This document shows positions 44,309 to 55,116 of a stretch of DNA of 64,000 bases, piece by piece. Source of the stretch: Micrococcales bacterium (lineage in GTDB: Bacteria > Actinomycetota > Actinomycetes > Actinomycetales > Microbacteriaceae). Positions within the stretch are counted from its first letter, which is position 1. Each line of letters starts with the position of its first letter. Location of the stretch: NCBI GenBank assembly GCA_016212425.1, contig JACRGJ010000086.1, forward strand, positions 33,016 to 97,015, given 5' to 3'. The position numbers were made by a program, and so were the translations under genes. The notes beneath the pieces are model-generated. The model did not search any database. It had not been told where the DNA came from and saw only the letters and a program-made list of their open reading frames with translations.

Positions 44309-45853
44309 GTGGTTTCCTCCCTCCTCCGGCGGTTCCTCGCCTCGCTCGCGGTGCTGGTGATCGCCTCCTACCTCGTCTACCTCCTCGCCGCGGTGTCGGG
44401 GGATCCGCTGCAGGACCTGCGTCAATCGAACCTCCCCGCCGCGCAGCGGGACGCGCTCATCCAGCAGCGCATCGCCCAGCTGAACCTCGATGTCCCCCCG
44501 GCCCTGCGGTACTTCCTCTGGGCGGGAGGGGTGCTCGGTTTCGCGGTCGGGCGTTTCACCCTGGGCGCCAACGTCCTGGGCCAGGACGTCGCCCGCCAAA
44601 TCGGGGAGGCGATGGGGCAGACCTTGCAACTCGTCACGGGCGCCCTGTTCATCGGCTTGGTCATCGGGGTGATCCTGGGCATCACCACGGCGCTGCGGCA
44701 GTACTCGGGCTACGACTACTCCACGACGTTCCTGGCCTTCCTGTTCTTCTCCCTCCCGGTGTTCGTCGTCGCGGTGATGCTCAAGCAGTTCGCCGCCATC
44801 GGCTTCAACGACTTCCTCGCCGACCCGGTGATCTCACCGACCGTGATCGTGGTCCTCGCCCTTCTGGCGGGGGTGGTCTGGATGGGGATCCTCGGCGGGC
44901 CGCTCCGCCGCCGGGCCGTCGTCTTCGGGGCCGCCGCCCTGGTCACCGTCGCGATCCTCGGCTACCTGAACCTGAGCGGATGGCTCCGCAATCCCGGATT
45001 CGGGCCGGTCGTGACCACGGCGCTCTCCCTCGGAGCGGCGGCATTGGTCACCTTCCTCTCGACCGGCTGGGCGAACCGGCGCTCGCGCTGGACGGCGATG
45101 AGCGTCGCCGGCCTGGGGCTGGTGCTCTACTTCCCGCTTCGGGCGCTGTTCGAGCAGTTCGCGATCATCAACATCTTCTCCGTGCTCCTGCTGATCGGGC
45201 TGTTCTCCGGCGCGGGCGGCCTGGTGGGCTACCTCTGGGGCGGCAACGATCGCCGCCCTCAGATCCGCACCGGCGGCCTCACCGGGCTTCTGGTGATCCT
45301 CATCCTCCTGCTGGACCGGTTCCTCGCCTCCTGGGACATCTATTTCGGCTCGGTCGCGAACGGCCGACCGATCTCCACGGTCGGGGCGGCGACTCCCGAC
45401 CTGGAGGCGTCGTTCTGGGTCACCGGCATCGACAGCTTCACCCATCTGCTGCTGCCGACGGTGTCGCTCGTGCTCATCTCGCTGGCGGGGTACAGCAGAT
45501 ACTCGCGCTCCAGCCTGCTCGAGGTCATGAATCAGGATTACATCCGCACCGCCCGCGCGAAGGGTCTCAACGAGCGGACCGTCGTGATGCGGCACGCGTT
45601 CCGCAACGCCCTCATCCCGATCACCACCGTCGTGGCTCTGGACTTCGGGGCCACCATCGGCGGTGCCATCATCACCGAGCGGGTCTTCGGCTGGTCGGGT
45701 ATGGGCGCTCTCTTCAACGAGGCCCTCAATCGGGTGGATCTGAACCCGATCATGGGCTTCTTCCTGGTGACCGCGATCGCGGCGATCGCCTTCAATTTTC
45801 TGGCGGATGTCGTCTACTCCGCCCTCGACCCCAGGATCCGGGTGGCGGCATGA
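44309..45853 (+). CDS. DppB-type peptide permease with a large membrane insertion
   Basis: A 514-residue permease; ordinary DppB/OppB proteins have about 310-340. Residues 1-158 (first helix, LGQDVARQIGEAMGQTLQL, and two to three helices) and about 365-514 (FTHLLLPTVSLVLISLAGYS, EAA loop DYIRTARAKGLNERTV, last helices) match the family. Between them, about 160-365 is an insertion with five or six extra hydrophobic helices. The frame is uninterrupted and codon use is like the flanks, so it is not a frameshift artefact. GTG 44309 has AGAGGTGG about 10 nt upstream. It overlaps the next permease by 4 nt. Confidence 0.9.
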   Translation: MVSSLLRRFLASLAVLVIASYLVYLLAAVSGDPLQDLRQSNLPAAQRDALIQQRIAQLNLDVPPALRYFLWAGGVLGFAVGRFTLGANVLGQDVARQIGEAMGQTLQLVTGALFIGLVIGVILGITTALRQYSGYDYSTTFLAFLFFSLPVFVVAVMLKQFAAIGFNDFLADPVISPTVIVVLALLAGVVWMGILGGPLRRRAVVFGAAALVTVAILGYLNLSGWLRNPGFGPVVTTALSLGAAALVTFLSTGWANRRSRWTAMSVAGLGLVLYFPLRALFEQFAIINIFSVLLLIGLFSGAGGLVGYLWGGNDRRPQIRTGGLTGLLVILILLLDRFLASWDIYFGSVANGRPISTVGAATPDLEASFWVTGIDSFTHLLLPTVSLVLISLAGYSRYSRSSLLEVMNQDYIRTARAKGLNERTVVMRHAFRNALIPITTVVALDFGATIGGAIITERVFGWSGMGALFNEALNRVDLNPIMGFFLVTAIAAIAFNFLADVVYSALDPRIRVAA

Positions 45854-46998
45854 GCATCGGACCTCTTCCCCCCACCGGCAGCGGCGCCGGATCCGGGCCC
45901 TCGGGCGAGGACCCCCGAACTCTCGACGCCGAGCGGGCCGCTGGCCTGGCCACGGACTCCTCGACGATCGAGATGAAGGAGGTCGAGGGGCTCAGCCTCG
46001 GCCGGATCGTGGCCCGCCGCTTCGTCCGCCACCGCGCCGCGATGATCAGCCTCGCGGTGCTCATCGCGGTCATCGTGCTCGCGTTCAGCTCGGGCGGCAT
46101 CCGCCTCGGCTCCGTGACGATCCCGGGCTGGTGGAAGTGGGGCATCGGCGACGTGCCCGCGCCGGTGAACGGCGGCCGTCCGACGCTGTCGCTCGTCCCG
46201 CTCGTCTGGGGCGAGCACCCGTTCGGCCAGGACACCGTGGGGCGGGACATCTTCGCCCTGGTGATGCGCGGCATCCAGCAGTCCGTGATGATCATCGTCG
46301 TCACCGGCGCGATCTCGACCTTCATCGGCACGACGCTCGGCGCGATCGCCGGCTACTTCGGCGGCCGGATCGACTCGATCCTCATGCGGCTCACCGACAT
46401 GTTCATCATCGTGCCGCTGCTCCTCATCGCCGCGATCGTCGGCAAGACCCTCGCCGGCGCCAACTCGGCGATCCTCGCGCTGTTCCTCGGGCTGCTCCTG
46501 TGGACCACCCTCGCGCGTCTGGTGCGCGGCGAGGTGCTCGCGCTGCGCGAGCGGGAGTTCGTCGAGGCGGCCAAGGTCGCCGGTTCCTCGCCCTTCCGGA
46601 TCGTCTTCCGGCACATCCTGCCCAACGCCGTCGGGGTCATCATCGTCAGCGCCACCCTCACCATGTCGGCGACGATCCTCCTGGAGACGGGTATCAGCTT
46701 CCTCGGCTTCGGGGTGCAGCCTCCCGACACGTCGCTGGGCCGGCTCATCGCGGACTATCAGGCCGCGTTCAACACCCGGCCCTACCTGTTCTGGTGGCCC
46801 GCGGTGTTCATCGTGATCATCGCGCTGTGCATCAACTTCATCGGCGACGGCCTGCGTGACGCGTTCGACCCGCGGCAGCGTCGCGGACTCGGCCGCGCGG
46901 CACGACGCGAGCGGACCTCCGCGGCAGAGACCGCGACGCAGCGGTCCGAAGCGCAGGCGCAGCTCGAGGCGACTCCGGCACCGACGGAGCGTCCATGA
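45850..46998 (+). CDS. DppC-type peptide permease
   Basis: A 382-residue inner-membrane permease with a polar 55-residue N-terminus, then a first helix (RAAMISLAVLIAVIVLAFSS), a long periplasmic loop with HPFGQDTVGRDIFALVMRG, and the core five helices. The EAA motif reads EFVEAAKVAGSSPFRIVFRH near 238. The C-terminal 45 residues are Ala/Glu/Thr-rich. Its ATG overlaps the DppB stop as ATGA. With DppB it forms the channel. The ATPase gene is displaced by an antisense PH-domain gene downstream. Confidence 0.95.
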   Translation: MSIGPLPPTGSGAGSGPSGEDPRTLDAERAAGLATDSSTIEMKEVEGLSLGRIVARRFVRHRAAMISLAVLIAVIVLAFSSGGIRLGSVTIPGWWKWGIGDVPAPVNGGRPTLSLVPLVWGEHPFGQDTVGRDIFALVMRGIQQSVMIIVVTGAISTFIGTTLGAIAGYFGGRIDSILMRLTDMFIIVPLLLIAAIVGKTLAGANSAILALFLGLLLWTTLARLVRGEVLALREREFVEAAKVAGSSPFRIVFRHILPNAVGVIIVSATLTMSATILLETGISFLGFGVQPPDTSLGRLIADYQAAFNTRPYLFWWPAVFIVIIALCINFIGDGLRDAFDPRQRRGLGRAARRERTSAAETATQRSEAQAQLEATPAPTERP

Positions 46999-47012
46999 CC
47001 CGCGGCCCGGCG

Positions 47013-47549
47013 CTACGGCAGCAGGATGCTCAGCAGGGTCAGCGCCGCGAGGGTCACCAACAAGGCGACGCGGAGCGGATGCCCGTGTCGACTCAGCCCG
47101 TTCCCGGTGCTTCCGAGCGGCGGGGCGTCGCGGTACGCCTCCCACTGCCGACGCACGATCGCCGCGGTGCCCGTGCGCGCGCGGTCGCGAGCCCCGGTCA
47201 AGGGACCGGAGGCCGGCGCCGCCCACACCTCGATGCGTCCGCTCTCGGTGTACAGCGTGGTGCTCCAGCGGGTGCCCACCTCCTGAACGGCCTCCCAGCC
47301 CGCCCGGTAGGTGCGGAACGGGTTGACCACCTCGATCCCGGTCGGCGAGACCCGAACGCGCGGCAGCCAGAACAGCACGATCGTCCCCGCGGCGACCAGC
47401 GCGATCCCGGGCGCGGCCCTCAGCAGGACCTCCCACCGGCCCCAGCCCACCAGCGACCCGGCCACGACCAGCGCGATGGCCAGCACCCCGACGGTCAGCA
47501 CCCGCGATCCGAGCGGGTAGAGCACACTCTCCTGGGGGCCGACGGGCAT
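47013..47549 (-). CDS. PH domain-containing membrane protein, antisense within the ABC operon
   Basis: A 178-residue protein with two N-terminal helices (about 15-32 and 43-62), a bacterial PH-like domain (LPRVRVSPTGIEVVNPFRTY near 61-80, then IEVWAAPASGPLTG) and a C-terminal helix (160-177). It resembles the mycobacterial CFP-6/low-molecular-weight antigen type of PH-domain membrane proteins; function unknown. It is on the opposite strand between dppC and the ATPase gene, so the ABC transcript would cross it as antisense. ATG 47549 has only a weak -10-like GAAGAT 6 nt upstream. Confidence 0.8.
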   Translation of the reverse strand: MPVGPQESVLYPLGSRVLTVGVLAIALVVAGSLVGWGRWEVLLRAAPGIALVAAGTIVLFWLPRVRVSPTGIEVVNPFRTYRAGWEAVQEVGTRWSTTLYTESGRIEVWAAPASGPLTGARDRARTGTAAIVRRQWEAYRDAPPLGSTGNGLSRHGHPLRVALLVTLAALTLLSILLP

Positions 47550-47605
47550 CCACCCATCTTCGCCGATCCCGTGCCGGGGATCCCTCAGCCAGGAAGGACG
47601 GCGCG

Positions 47606-49288
47606 ATGACCGCCGCTGCCGACGCCCGCACCGCCCCCGCCGCCCGGACGTCCGGGACCCCGATCCTCGAGGTCGAGGGGCTCAACCTCGACTTCTGGGT
47701 CGACGGCACCTGGTACCCGGCCGCGCGGGACATGCACTACGACGTCAAGGCGGGCGAGGTGCTCGCCATCGTCGGCGAGTCCGGGTCGGGCAAGAGCTCC
47801 AGCTCGATGGCGCTGCTCGGCCTGACGCCGCCCAACGGGCGCGTCTCCGGCAGCGTGAAGCTCGGCGGCAAGCAGCTCGTCGGCATCTCCGAGGGGAGGC
47901 TGCGGGCCATTCGCGGCGGCGACATCGCCGTCATCTTCCAGGAGCCCATGACCGCCCTGAACCCGGTCTACACGATCGGATTCCAGATCTCCGAGACGCT
48001 GCGCGCGCACCTGGACATGACCCCCGTCGAGGCCGAGCAGCGGGCGATCGAGCTGCTGCGGATGGTCGAGATGCCCAACCCGGAGGGCACGGTCAAGAAG
48101 TATCCGCACCAGCTCTCCGGCGGTCAGCGGCAGCGCGCCATGATCGCCATGGCGGTCTCCTGCGACCCGATCCTGCTCATCGCCGACGAGCCGACCACCG
48201 CGCTCGACGTCACCGTGCAGGCCGAGATCCTCGACCTCATGCGCAACCTCCGCACCCGGCTCAACAGCGCGATCATCCTCATCACCCACGACATGGGCGT
48301 GGTGGCCGACCTCGCCGACAAGGTGATCGTGATGAAGGACGGCGCGATCGTCGAGTCCGGCGAGATCCAGCGGATCTTCACCGCGCCGGCGCATCCGTAC
48401 ACCCGGGAGCTGCTGGCCGCGGTGCCGCACCTCGGCGCCGGCGATACCCTGCGACCGGTCGCCGCCGCATCGGCGGAGCCGGTCGTGAAGCTGCAGGACG
48501 TGGCGATCGAGTACCCGAAGCGCGGCCGCGTTCCGGCCTTCCGGGCGGTGGACGGCGTCAGCCTCGAGATCCACCCGGGCGAGGTGGTCGGCCTGGTAGG
48601 GGAGTCCGGGTCCGGCAAGACCACGATCGGACGTGCGGCGGTGGGGCTGCTGCCGATCGCCGAGGGCTCGCTCACCGTGAACGGCGAGGACCTGGCCACG
48701 ATGTCCGGCAAGCGCCTCCGCGAGGTGCGCCGCTCGATCGGCATCGTGTTCCAGGACCCGGGATCCTCGCTCAACCCCCGCTTCCCGATCGGGCAGTCCA
48801 TCGGCGAGCCGCTGCTGCTCTCGAACACCGCCAAGGGCGACGCGCTCAACGCGCGGGTGGAGGAGCTGCTCGACCAGGTCGAACTGCCGCGGTCCTTCCG
48901 CAACCGCTACCCGCACGAGCTCTCCGGCGGTCAGCGCCAGCGCGTCGGCATCGCGCGCGCCCTCGCGCTCAACCCGTCCCTGCTCGTCGCGGACGAGCCG
49001 ACCTCCGCCCTGGACGTGTCGGTGCAGGCGCGATTCCTGGACCTGCTGCAGGAGCTGCAGCAGCGGCTGCAGTTCGCGTGCCTGTTCATCAGCCACGACC
49101 TCGCCGTCGTCGACCTGCTCTCGCATCGCATCGCCGTGATGAACAAGGGCTCGCTCGTGGAGGTGGGGACGAACGACGAGATCCTGCGGCATCCGAAGGA
49201 TGACTACACCAAGCGGCTCATCGCCGCGGTGCCCGTGCCCGACCCCGCGGAGCAGCGCGCCCGTCGCGAGGGCCGTCGCGCCGGCTGA
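47606..49288 (+). CDS. fused DppD-DppF peptide ABC transporter ATPase
   Basis: A 560-residue protein containing two complete nucleotide-binding domains, the equivalents of DppD and DppF. The first has Walker A GESGSGKSSSS near 60, signature LSGGQRQRAM near 171 and Walker B LLIADEPTTALD; the second has GESGSGKTTIG near 332, LSGGQRQRVG near 437 and LLVADEPTSALD. The HPYTRELLAAVP and DDYTKRLIAAVP stretches near each domain end are family hallmarks. GGAAGGA precedes the ATG. It energises the DppB/DppC channel. A promoter of its own may be needed because of the antisense gene upstream. Confidence 0.96.
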   Translation: MTAAADARTAPAARTSGTPILEVEGLNLDFWVDGTWYPAARDMHYDVKAGEVLAIVGESGSGKSSSSMALLGLTPPNGRVSGSVKLGGKQLVGISEGRLRAIRGGDIAVIFQEPMTALNPVYTIGFQISETLRAHLDMTPVEAEQRAIELLRMVEMPNPEGTVKKYPHQLSGGQRQRAMIAMAVSCDPILLIADEPTTALDVTVQAEILDLMRNLRTRLNSAIILITHDMGVVADLADKVIVMKDGAIVESGEIQRIFTAPAHPYTRELLAAVPHLGAGDTLRPVAAASAEPVVKLQDVAIEYPKRGRVPAFRAVDGVSLEIHPGEVVGLVGESGSGKTTIGRAAVGLLPIAEGSLTVNGEDLATMSGKRLREVRRSIGIVFQDPGSSLNPRFPIGQSIGEPLLLSNTAKGDALNARVEELLDQVELPRSFRNRYPHELSGGQRQRVGIARALALNPSLLVADEPTSALDVSVQARFLDLLQELQQRLQFACLFISHDLAVVDLLSHRIAVMNKGSLVEVGTNDEILRHPKDDYTKRLIAAVPVPDPAEQRARREGRRAG

Positions 49289-49339
49289 GCGCGGGCACCG
49301 CCCTTCGCGATCCGGGAGATGCGGGCACGCGCGCGCTTC

Positions 49340-49355
49340 TAGACTGAGCCGGATG
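49340..49355 (+). promoter_or_regulatory. leaderless promoter of the second peptide-binding protein gene
   Basis: TAGACT (49340-49345), 7-nt spacer, ATG at 49353, giving this gene independent expression from the ABC operon. Confidence 0.6.
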
Positions 49356-51089
49356 AGGTTCCGGGCCCTCGCCCTCGCCGCGGCCGCCGCGGCGGTGCTT
49401 GCGGGGTGCACTCCCGTCCGCCCGCCGAATCCGGCGGCCGACACGGTGACCGTCGCCGTGAGCCAGCCCTTCACCTCGGTCAACCCGTCGGCCTCGTCCG
49501 GTCTCACCAGCACCGGCGGCGACAGCAGCACGGGCGGCAGCAGCACCGACGGCGACATCGCGGCGCTGACCCGCACCGGCTTCGCCTACTACGACGACGG
49601 GTACCGCCTGGTGCGGGACGAGTCGTTCGGCACGGCGCGGATCCTTTCGCGGAAGCCCTTCACCGTGCGCTACACGGTGCGTCGAGGGGTCACCTGGTCG
49701 GATGGGGTGCCGGTGGATGCCCGGGACCTCCTTCTCTCCTGGGCGGCGGATTCGGGGCTCCTGGATCCGGCGAGGGCGGATGCGGGGCTCCGGTCGAGCA
49801 CCCGAGTCCCGACCCTGCGGGACGGCGGCCGCTCCCTGGACGTCACCTCTACGGCGCCCTTCCCCGACTGGCCCCTCGCCCTGGAGCCGACGCTGCCGGC
49901 GCACGTCGCCGGGACCGCCCTCGGCGGTGCTGCCGAATCCGGTCCTGCCGCGCGGAAGGCGGCGGTCGCGACGGCGATCCGGGAGGGGGGAGCACCGCGC
50001 GCGGACCTGGCCCGCTGGTGGGCCGGCGCCGGGAGCCTCGCCGGCATCGCGAGCGACCGGGCCGTGCTCACCGCGACCGGGCCGTACCGTGTGTCGGCGA
50101 TCGCCGACGGCAGCGTCACCGTGACCGCGAACCCGCGCTACCGTGGCGCCCGCACGCCCACCTACCGGCGGATCGTGCTCAAGACCGTCCCCGACCCGCT
50201 GGAGCAGGCCGCGCAACTGCGCGCCGGCGCGGTGGACATCGCCACGCCCGACCCCACCGCCGACGCGGTGAAGGCGCTCCTCGACATCACCGACGCCCGC
50301 ACCACCGTCGGCGCGCAGGGGCTCTTCGAGAACCTCGCCCTGAGGGTCACCGACTCGGCATCCGGGGCCTTCGCCGATCCACGCGTGCGACGGGCGTTCC
50401 TGCACGTCGTGCCGCGGGCGCAGCTGGTGCGGCGGCTCGTCGCGCCCGTCTTCGCGGACGCCCGCCCCCTGCAATCCTTCACCCTTCCCCCCGGCGACGA
50501 CGACTACGCCCGCGCGGCCGACGGCAACGGCTCCGCCGCGTACGAGCGGGTCGACGTGGCTGCGGCGCGCGGACTGCTCGCCGAGGCGGGTGCCGCGTCG
50601 CCGCGGGTCTGCATCCTCTACGACGCCGCCGACGCTCGTCGCCGCGAGGAGTTCGCGCTCATCCAGCAGTCCGCGGCGCAGGCCGGCTTCCAGGTCGCGG
50701 ACTGCTCGAGCCCGGACTGGACGAGCCGACTGGGCGTGCCCGGTGCCTACGACGCGGTGCTCTCCGCGTGGGACACTACTCAGCTCGGGTCCGCCGCCAT
50801 CGGCGGGCTGTACCGCTCGGGCTCCACCGCGCCGGGCGCCACCGGATACGCGAACACCGAGGTGGACGCCCTGGTCGACCGCCTGGCGAGCACCGACCTG
50901 CGGACGCAGCGCGGCATCCTGGCGAAGATCGACGAGCTGCTGTGGGCCGACGCCTACGGCATGCCGCTCTTTCAGTACCCCGCGGTCAGCGCGGTCGGTC
51001 GCGGGGTGCGGAACGTCTCGCTCTCGCCCCTCGCGCGCGGGGTTTTCTGGAACGCCTGGCAGTGGGCGCCAGCTCCGCGGACGCGGTGA
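49353..51089 (+). CDS. second peptide ABC substrate-binding lipoprotein
   Basis: A 578-residue family-5 solute-binding protein with a lipobox at C19 (VLAGC). It is a paralog of the binding protein at 42408: the region FTVRYTVRRGVTWSDGVPVD parallels LTVKYTINDGIKWTDGTPVS of the first, and both end with an FW-N-x-W-x-W motif. It is however Arg/Ala/Gly-rich where the first is Lys/Asn-rich, so the copies have diverged in composition. Placed after the ATPase gene with its own promoter, it may widen the substrate range of the same transporter (inference). Confidence 0.9.
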   Translation: MRFRALALAAAAAAVLAGCTPVRPPNPAADTVTVAVSQPFTSVNPSASSGLTSTGGDSSTGGSSTDGDIAALTRTGFAYYDDGYRLVRDESFGTARILSRKPFTVRYTVRRGVTWSDGVPVDARDLLLSWAADSGLLDPARADAGLRSSTRVPTLRDGGRSLDVTSTAPFPDWPLALEPTLPAHVAGTALGGAAESGPAARKAAVATAIREGGAPRADLARWWAGAGSLAGIASDRAVLTATGPYRVSAIADGSVTVTANPRYRGARTPTYRRIVLKTVPDPLEQAAQLRAGAVDIATPDPTADAVKALLDITDARTTVGAQGLFENLALRVTDSASGAFADPRVRRAFLHVVPRAQLVRRLVAPVFADARPLQSFTLPPGDDDYARAADGNGSAAYERVDVAAARGLLAEAGAASPRVCILYDAADARRREEFALIQQSAAQAGFQVADCSSPDWTSRLGVPGAYDAVLSAWDTTQLGSAAIGGLYRSGSTAPGATGYANTEVDALVDRLASTDLRTQRGILAKIDELLWADAYGMPLFQYPAVSAVGRGVRNVSLSPLARGVFWNAWQWAPAPRTR

Positions 51090-51124
51090 CAGGGCAGCGA
51101 ACGGCCAGAACGCGAGGGACCGGG

Positions 51125-51130
51125 TAGAAT
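51125..51130 (+). promoter_or_regulatory. candidate -10 of typA
   Basis: TAGAAT gives a leader of about 86 nt; GAGG at about 51210-51214 serves as a weak ribosome binding site before ATG 51224. Confidence 0.5.
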
Positions 51131-51223
51131 CGCTCCGGCTTCCGCGGCCTCTCCGCGAAGCGCGACCCCGCACCGCCGCCGTCGGAGTGTCGCTCCCTCC
51201 CGATCCTCTCGAGGTCTTTTGTC

Positions 51224-53140
<1,917 letters not shown>

Positions 53141-53180
53141 GCGGCGTGCAGGCGTCCCCTGGGCACCCACCGCGCGCGCC

Positions 53181-53199
53181 TAGACTCGGCAGCACCATG
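53181..53199 (+). promoter_or_regulatory. promoter of the small lipoprotein gene
   Basis: TAGACT (53181-53186) with a 10-nt gap to ATG 53197; the transcript would have a leader of only 3-4 nt and no ribosome binding site. Confidence 0.5.
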
Positions 53200-53682
53200 A
53201 TCCGAACCCCGCGCCCGCTCGTCGTCCTCGCCCTCGCCGCGGCCCTCGCCGCCTCCGGTGCCGCGCTCTCCGGGTGCAGCATCGTGCGCAACGTGACCGA
53301 GCAGGCCTCCGGCGGCAAGGTCGATATCGGCGGCAAGAGCGTGCCGAAGAGCTTCCCGAAGGACGTGCCGCTCGCCCAGGGGCAGGTGGTCTATGGCGCC
53401 TCCGTCGCCGCCGGCACCGGTCGGGTCTGGAACGTCACGATCAAGGTGTCCGGAACGGATGCCATGACGGGCATCGCCGGTCAGCTCACGGGAGCGGGCT
53501 TCACGGCGTCCGGGCAGGTGGGTCAGGACGCGACCGGGAGCACGGCCGTGTTCACGAAGCCGCCCTACACGGTCAACGTCGTGATCGCGAAGCCGGATGC
53601 CGCCACCGGCTGGGTGGCGAACTACACGGTGGCCTCCACTCCGGGAGCCTCTCCCGCGCCGAGCGCGACCACCGCCCCGTAG
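53197..53682 (+). CDS. small secreted lipoprotein
   Basis: A 161-residue lipoprotein with a positively charged start, a hydrophobic stretch and a lipobox at C27 (ALSGC). The mature part is Gly/Val/Thr-rich with repeating beta-strand patterns (VVYGASVAAGTGRVWNVTIK) and ends in a Pro/Ala/Ser tail. I recognise no functional family. It is the 3' neighbour of typA and converges on efeB; a 7-bp hairpin lies between. Confidence 0.75.
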   Translation: MIRTPRPLVVLALAAALAASGAALSGCSIVRNVTEQASGGKVDIGGKSVPKSFPKDVPLAQGQVVYGASVAAGTGRVWNVTIKVSGTDAMTGIAGQLTGAGFTASGQVGQDATGSTAVFTKPPYTVNVVIAKPDAATGWVANYTVASTPGASPAPSATTAP

Positions 53683-53774
53683 CCCCCTGCCCGGCCTCCC
53701 ACCGATCTCGACCCCCCGCCCCCGCGGCCCCCGCCCGGGCCCTAGCTCCGCACCCCCCGCCCCCGGGCCACCCA

Positions 53775-53796
53775 CCTCCGCCGCACGGAGCGGAGG
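53775..53796. terminator. hairpin between convergent lipoprotein and efeB genes
   Basis: CCTCCGC (53775-53781) and GCGGAGG (53790-53796) pair perfectly over an 8-nt loop within a very C-rich 129-bp gap. It could end both convergent transcripts. Confidence 0.5.
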
Positions 53797-53811
53797 CCGA
53801 GACGCCCGCGG

Positions 53812-55116
53812 TCACGCGAAGAGCGACTCGCCCACCCAGCCACCTCGACGCGCTCCTGGCGGAACGGCGAAGACCGCCGACCCGACGTGCTTGATGTACT
53901 CGGCCATGGCATCCGACGCGAGAGCGGACTGCACCTTGACGAACTGCTCCGGCGAGCGCTGGAAAGAGATGAAGAACAGGCCCGCGTCGAGCCGGCCGAG
54001 GGGGTCGCTGCCGTCCACGTAGTTGTAGCCCCGCCGCAGCAGGCGCGTGCCGCCGAGGTTCTCAGGATGCGCCAGCCGCACGTGCGCCCGAGGGTCGATC
54101 GCGGGTGCTCCAGCCCGCGTGGCGCGGAAGTCGGGGCCGGTGAACTCCGAGCCGCCGGACAGCGGAGCGCCCTCGCCCTTGTCCCGTCCGATGACGCGCT
54201 GCTGCTCCGCGAGCTGCTGCCGGTCCCAGGTCTCGATGACCATCCGGATCTTGCGGGTCACGAGATAGCTGCCACCGGCCATCCAGCCGGGGCCGTCGTC
54301 GCGGGCTGCCCACACCCACTTGTCCAGTTCCGCGGTCTCGTCCGAGGTGATGTTGGCCGTGCCGTCCTTGAAGCCGAACAGGTTGCGGGCGGTCTTCTGC
54401 TCCGAGCTCGTGGAGGAGGTGCGTCCGAAGCCCAGCTGGGACCACCGGATGACCGCCCGTCCGAAGGCGATCCGGCTCAGGTTGCGGATCGCGTGCACCG
54501 CGACCTGCGGGTCGTCGGCGCAGGCCTGGACGCACAGCTCGCCGCCGGAGATCGCGGGTTGCAGGGCGTCGCCGGCGAAACGGGGGAGTGGACGAAGCCG
54601 CGGCGGCCGGCGATCGGCGATGCCGAACCGGTCCTGTCCGTCCTTCTCGAACAGCTCAGGTCCGAACCCGAACGTGAGCGTCAGCGAGCTCGCTGGCAGG
54701 TCCAGGGCCTCCCCGGTGTCCTCCGGCGGGGCGGTGAGCGGGCCGTCCACGGCCCCGGTGGCGCCGATCGCGGCGCCGGTCGTCATCGCCGCGGCGGCAG
54801 CCGACCAGTCCTTGAGCAGCGAGATCGCGTCCGCCCGCGTCGCGCCCTCCGCCATGTCGAACGCCGCGAAGTGCAGTCGGTCCTGCACCGGGGTGGTGAG
54901 GCCCGCCTGGTGCACCCCGTGGAAGGGATGCGCGGCGGATGCCGCCGCGGCGGAGGCGGCCGAGGCCACGCCGGCGGCGACGGCCGCCCCTCCGGCGCCT
55001 CCAGCGACCACCCCGACCGCACCCGCCCCGGCGAGGCCGAGCAGCCCGCGGCGGCTCAGTCGCCGGGGCCGAGCATCAGGGGAGTCGCGGGACTCCGGGT
55101 CGATCCCGTGCGTCAT
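53812..55116 (-). CDS. efeB: Dyp-type heme peroxidase, iron uptake component
   Basis: A 434-residue EfeB. The twin-arginine signal RRLSRRGLLGLAG at about 18-30 sends it folded across the membrane. The Dyp motif GFKDGTAN near 247 includes the catalytic Asp, and the proximal heme His lies in the LAHPENLGG region near 367. EfeB oxidises ferrous iron or extracts iron from heme for the EfeU permease (established, with some debate). ATG 55116 overlaps the efeO stop by 4 nt; the frame upstream is an artefact over efeO. It is the last gene of efeU-efeO-efeB. Confidence 0.95.
   Translation of the reverse strand: MTHGIDPESRDSPDARPRRLSRRGLLGLAGAGAVGVVAGGAGGAAVAAGVASAASAAAASAAHPFHGVHQAGLTTPVQDRLHFAAFDMAEGATRADAISLLKDWSAAAAAMTTGAAIGATGAVDGPLTAPPEDTGEALDLPASSLTLTFGFGPELFEKDGQDRFGIADRRPPRLRPLPRFAGDALQPAISGGELCVQACADDPQVAVHAIRNLSRIAFGRAVIRWSQLGFGRTSSTSSEQKTARNLFGFKDGTANITSDETAELDKWVWAARDDGPGWMAGGSYLVTRKIRMVIETWDRQQLAEQQRVIGRDKGEGAPLSGGSEFTGPDFRATRAGAPAIDPRAHVRLAHPENLGGTRLLRRGYNYVDGSDPLGRLDAGLFFISFQRSPEQFVKVQSALASDAMAEYIKHVGSAVFAVPPGARRGGWVGESLFA

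Noticed and set aside
51125..51223. A structured riboswitch before typA
   Set aside because: The leader is GC-rich but shows none of the known riboswitch core motifs.
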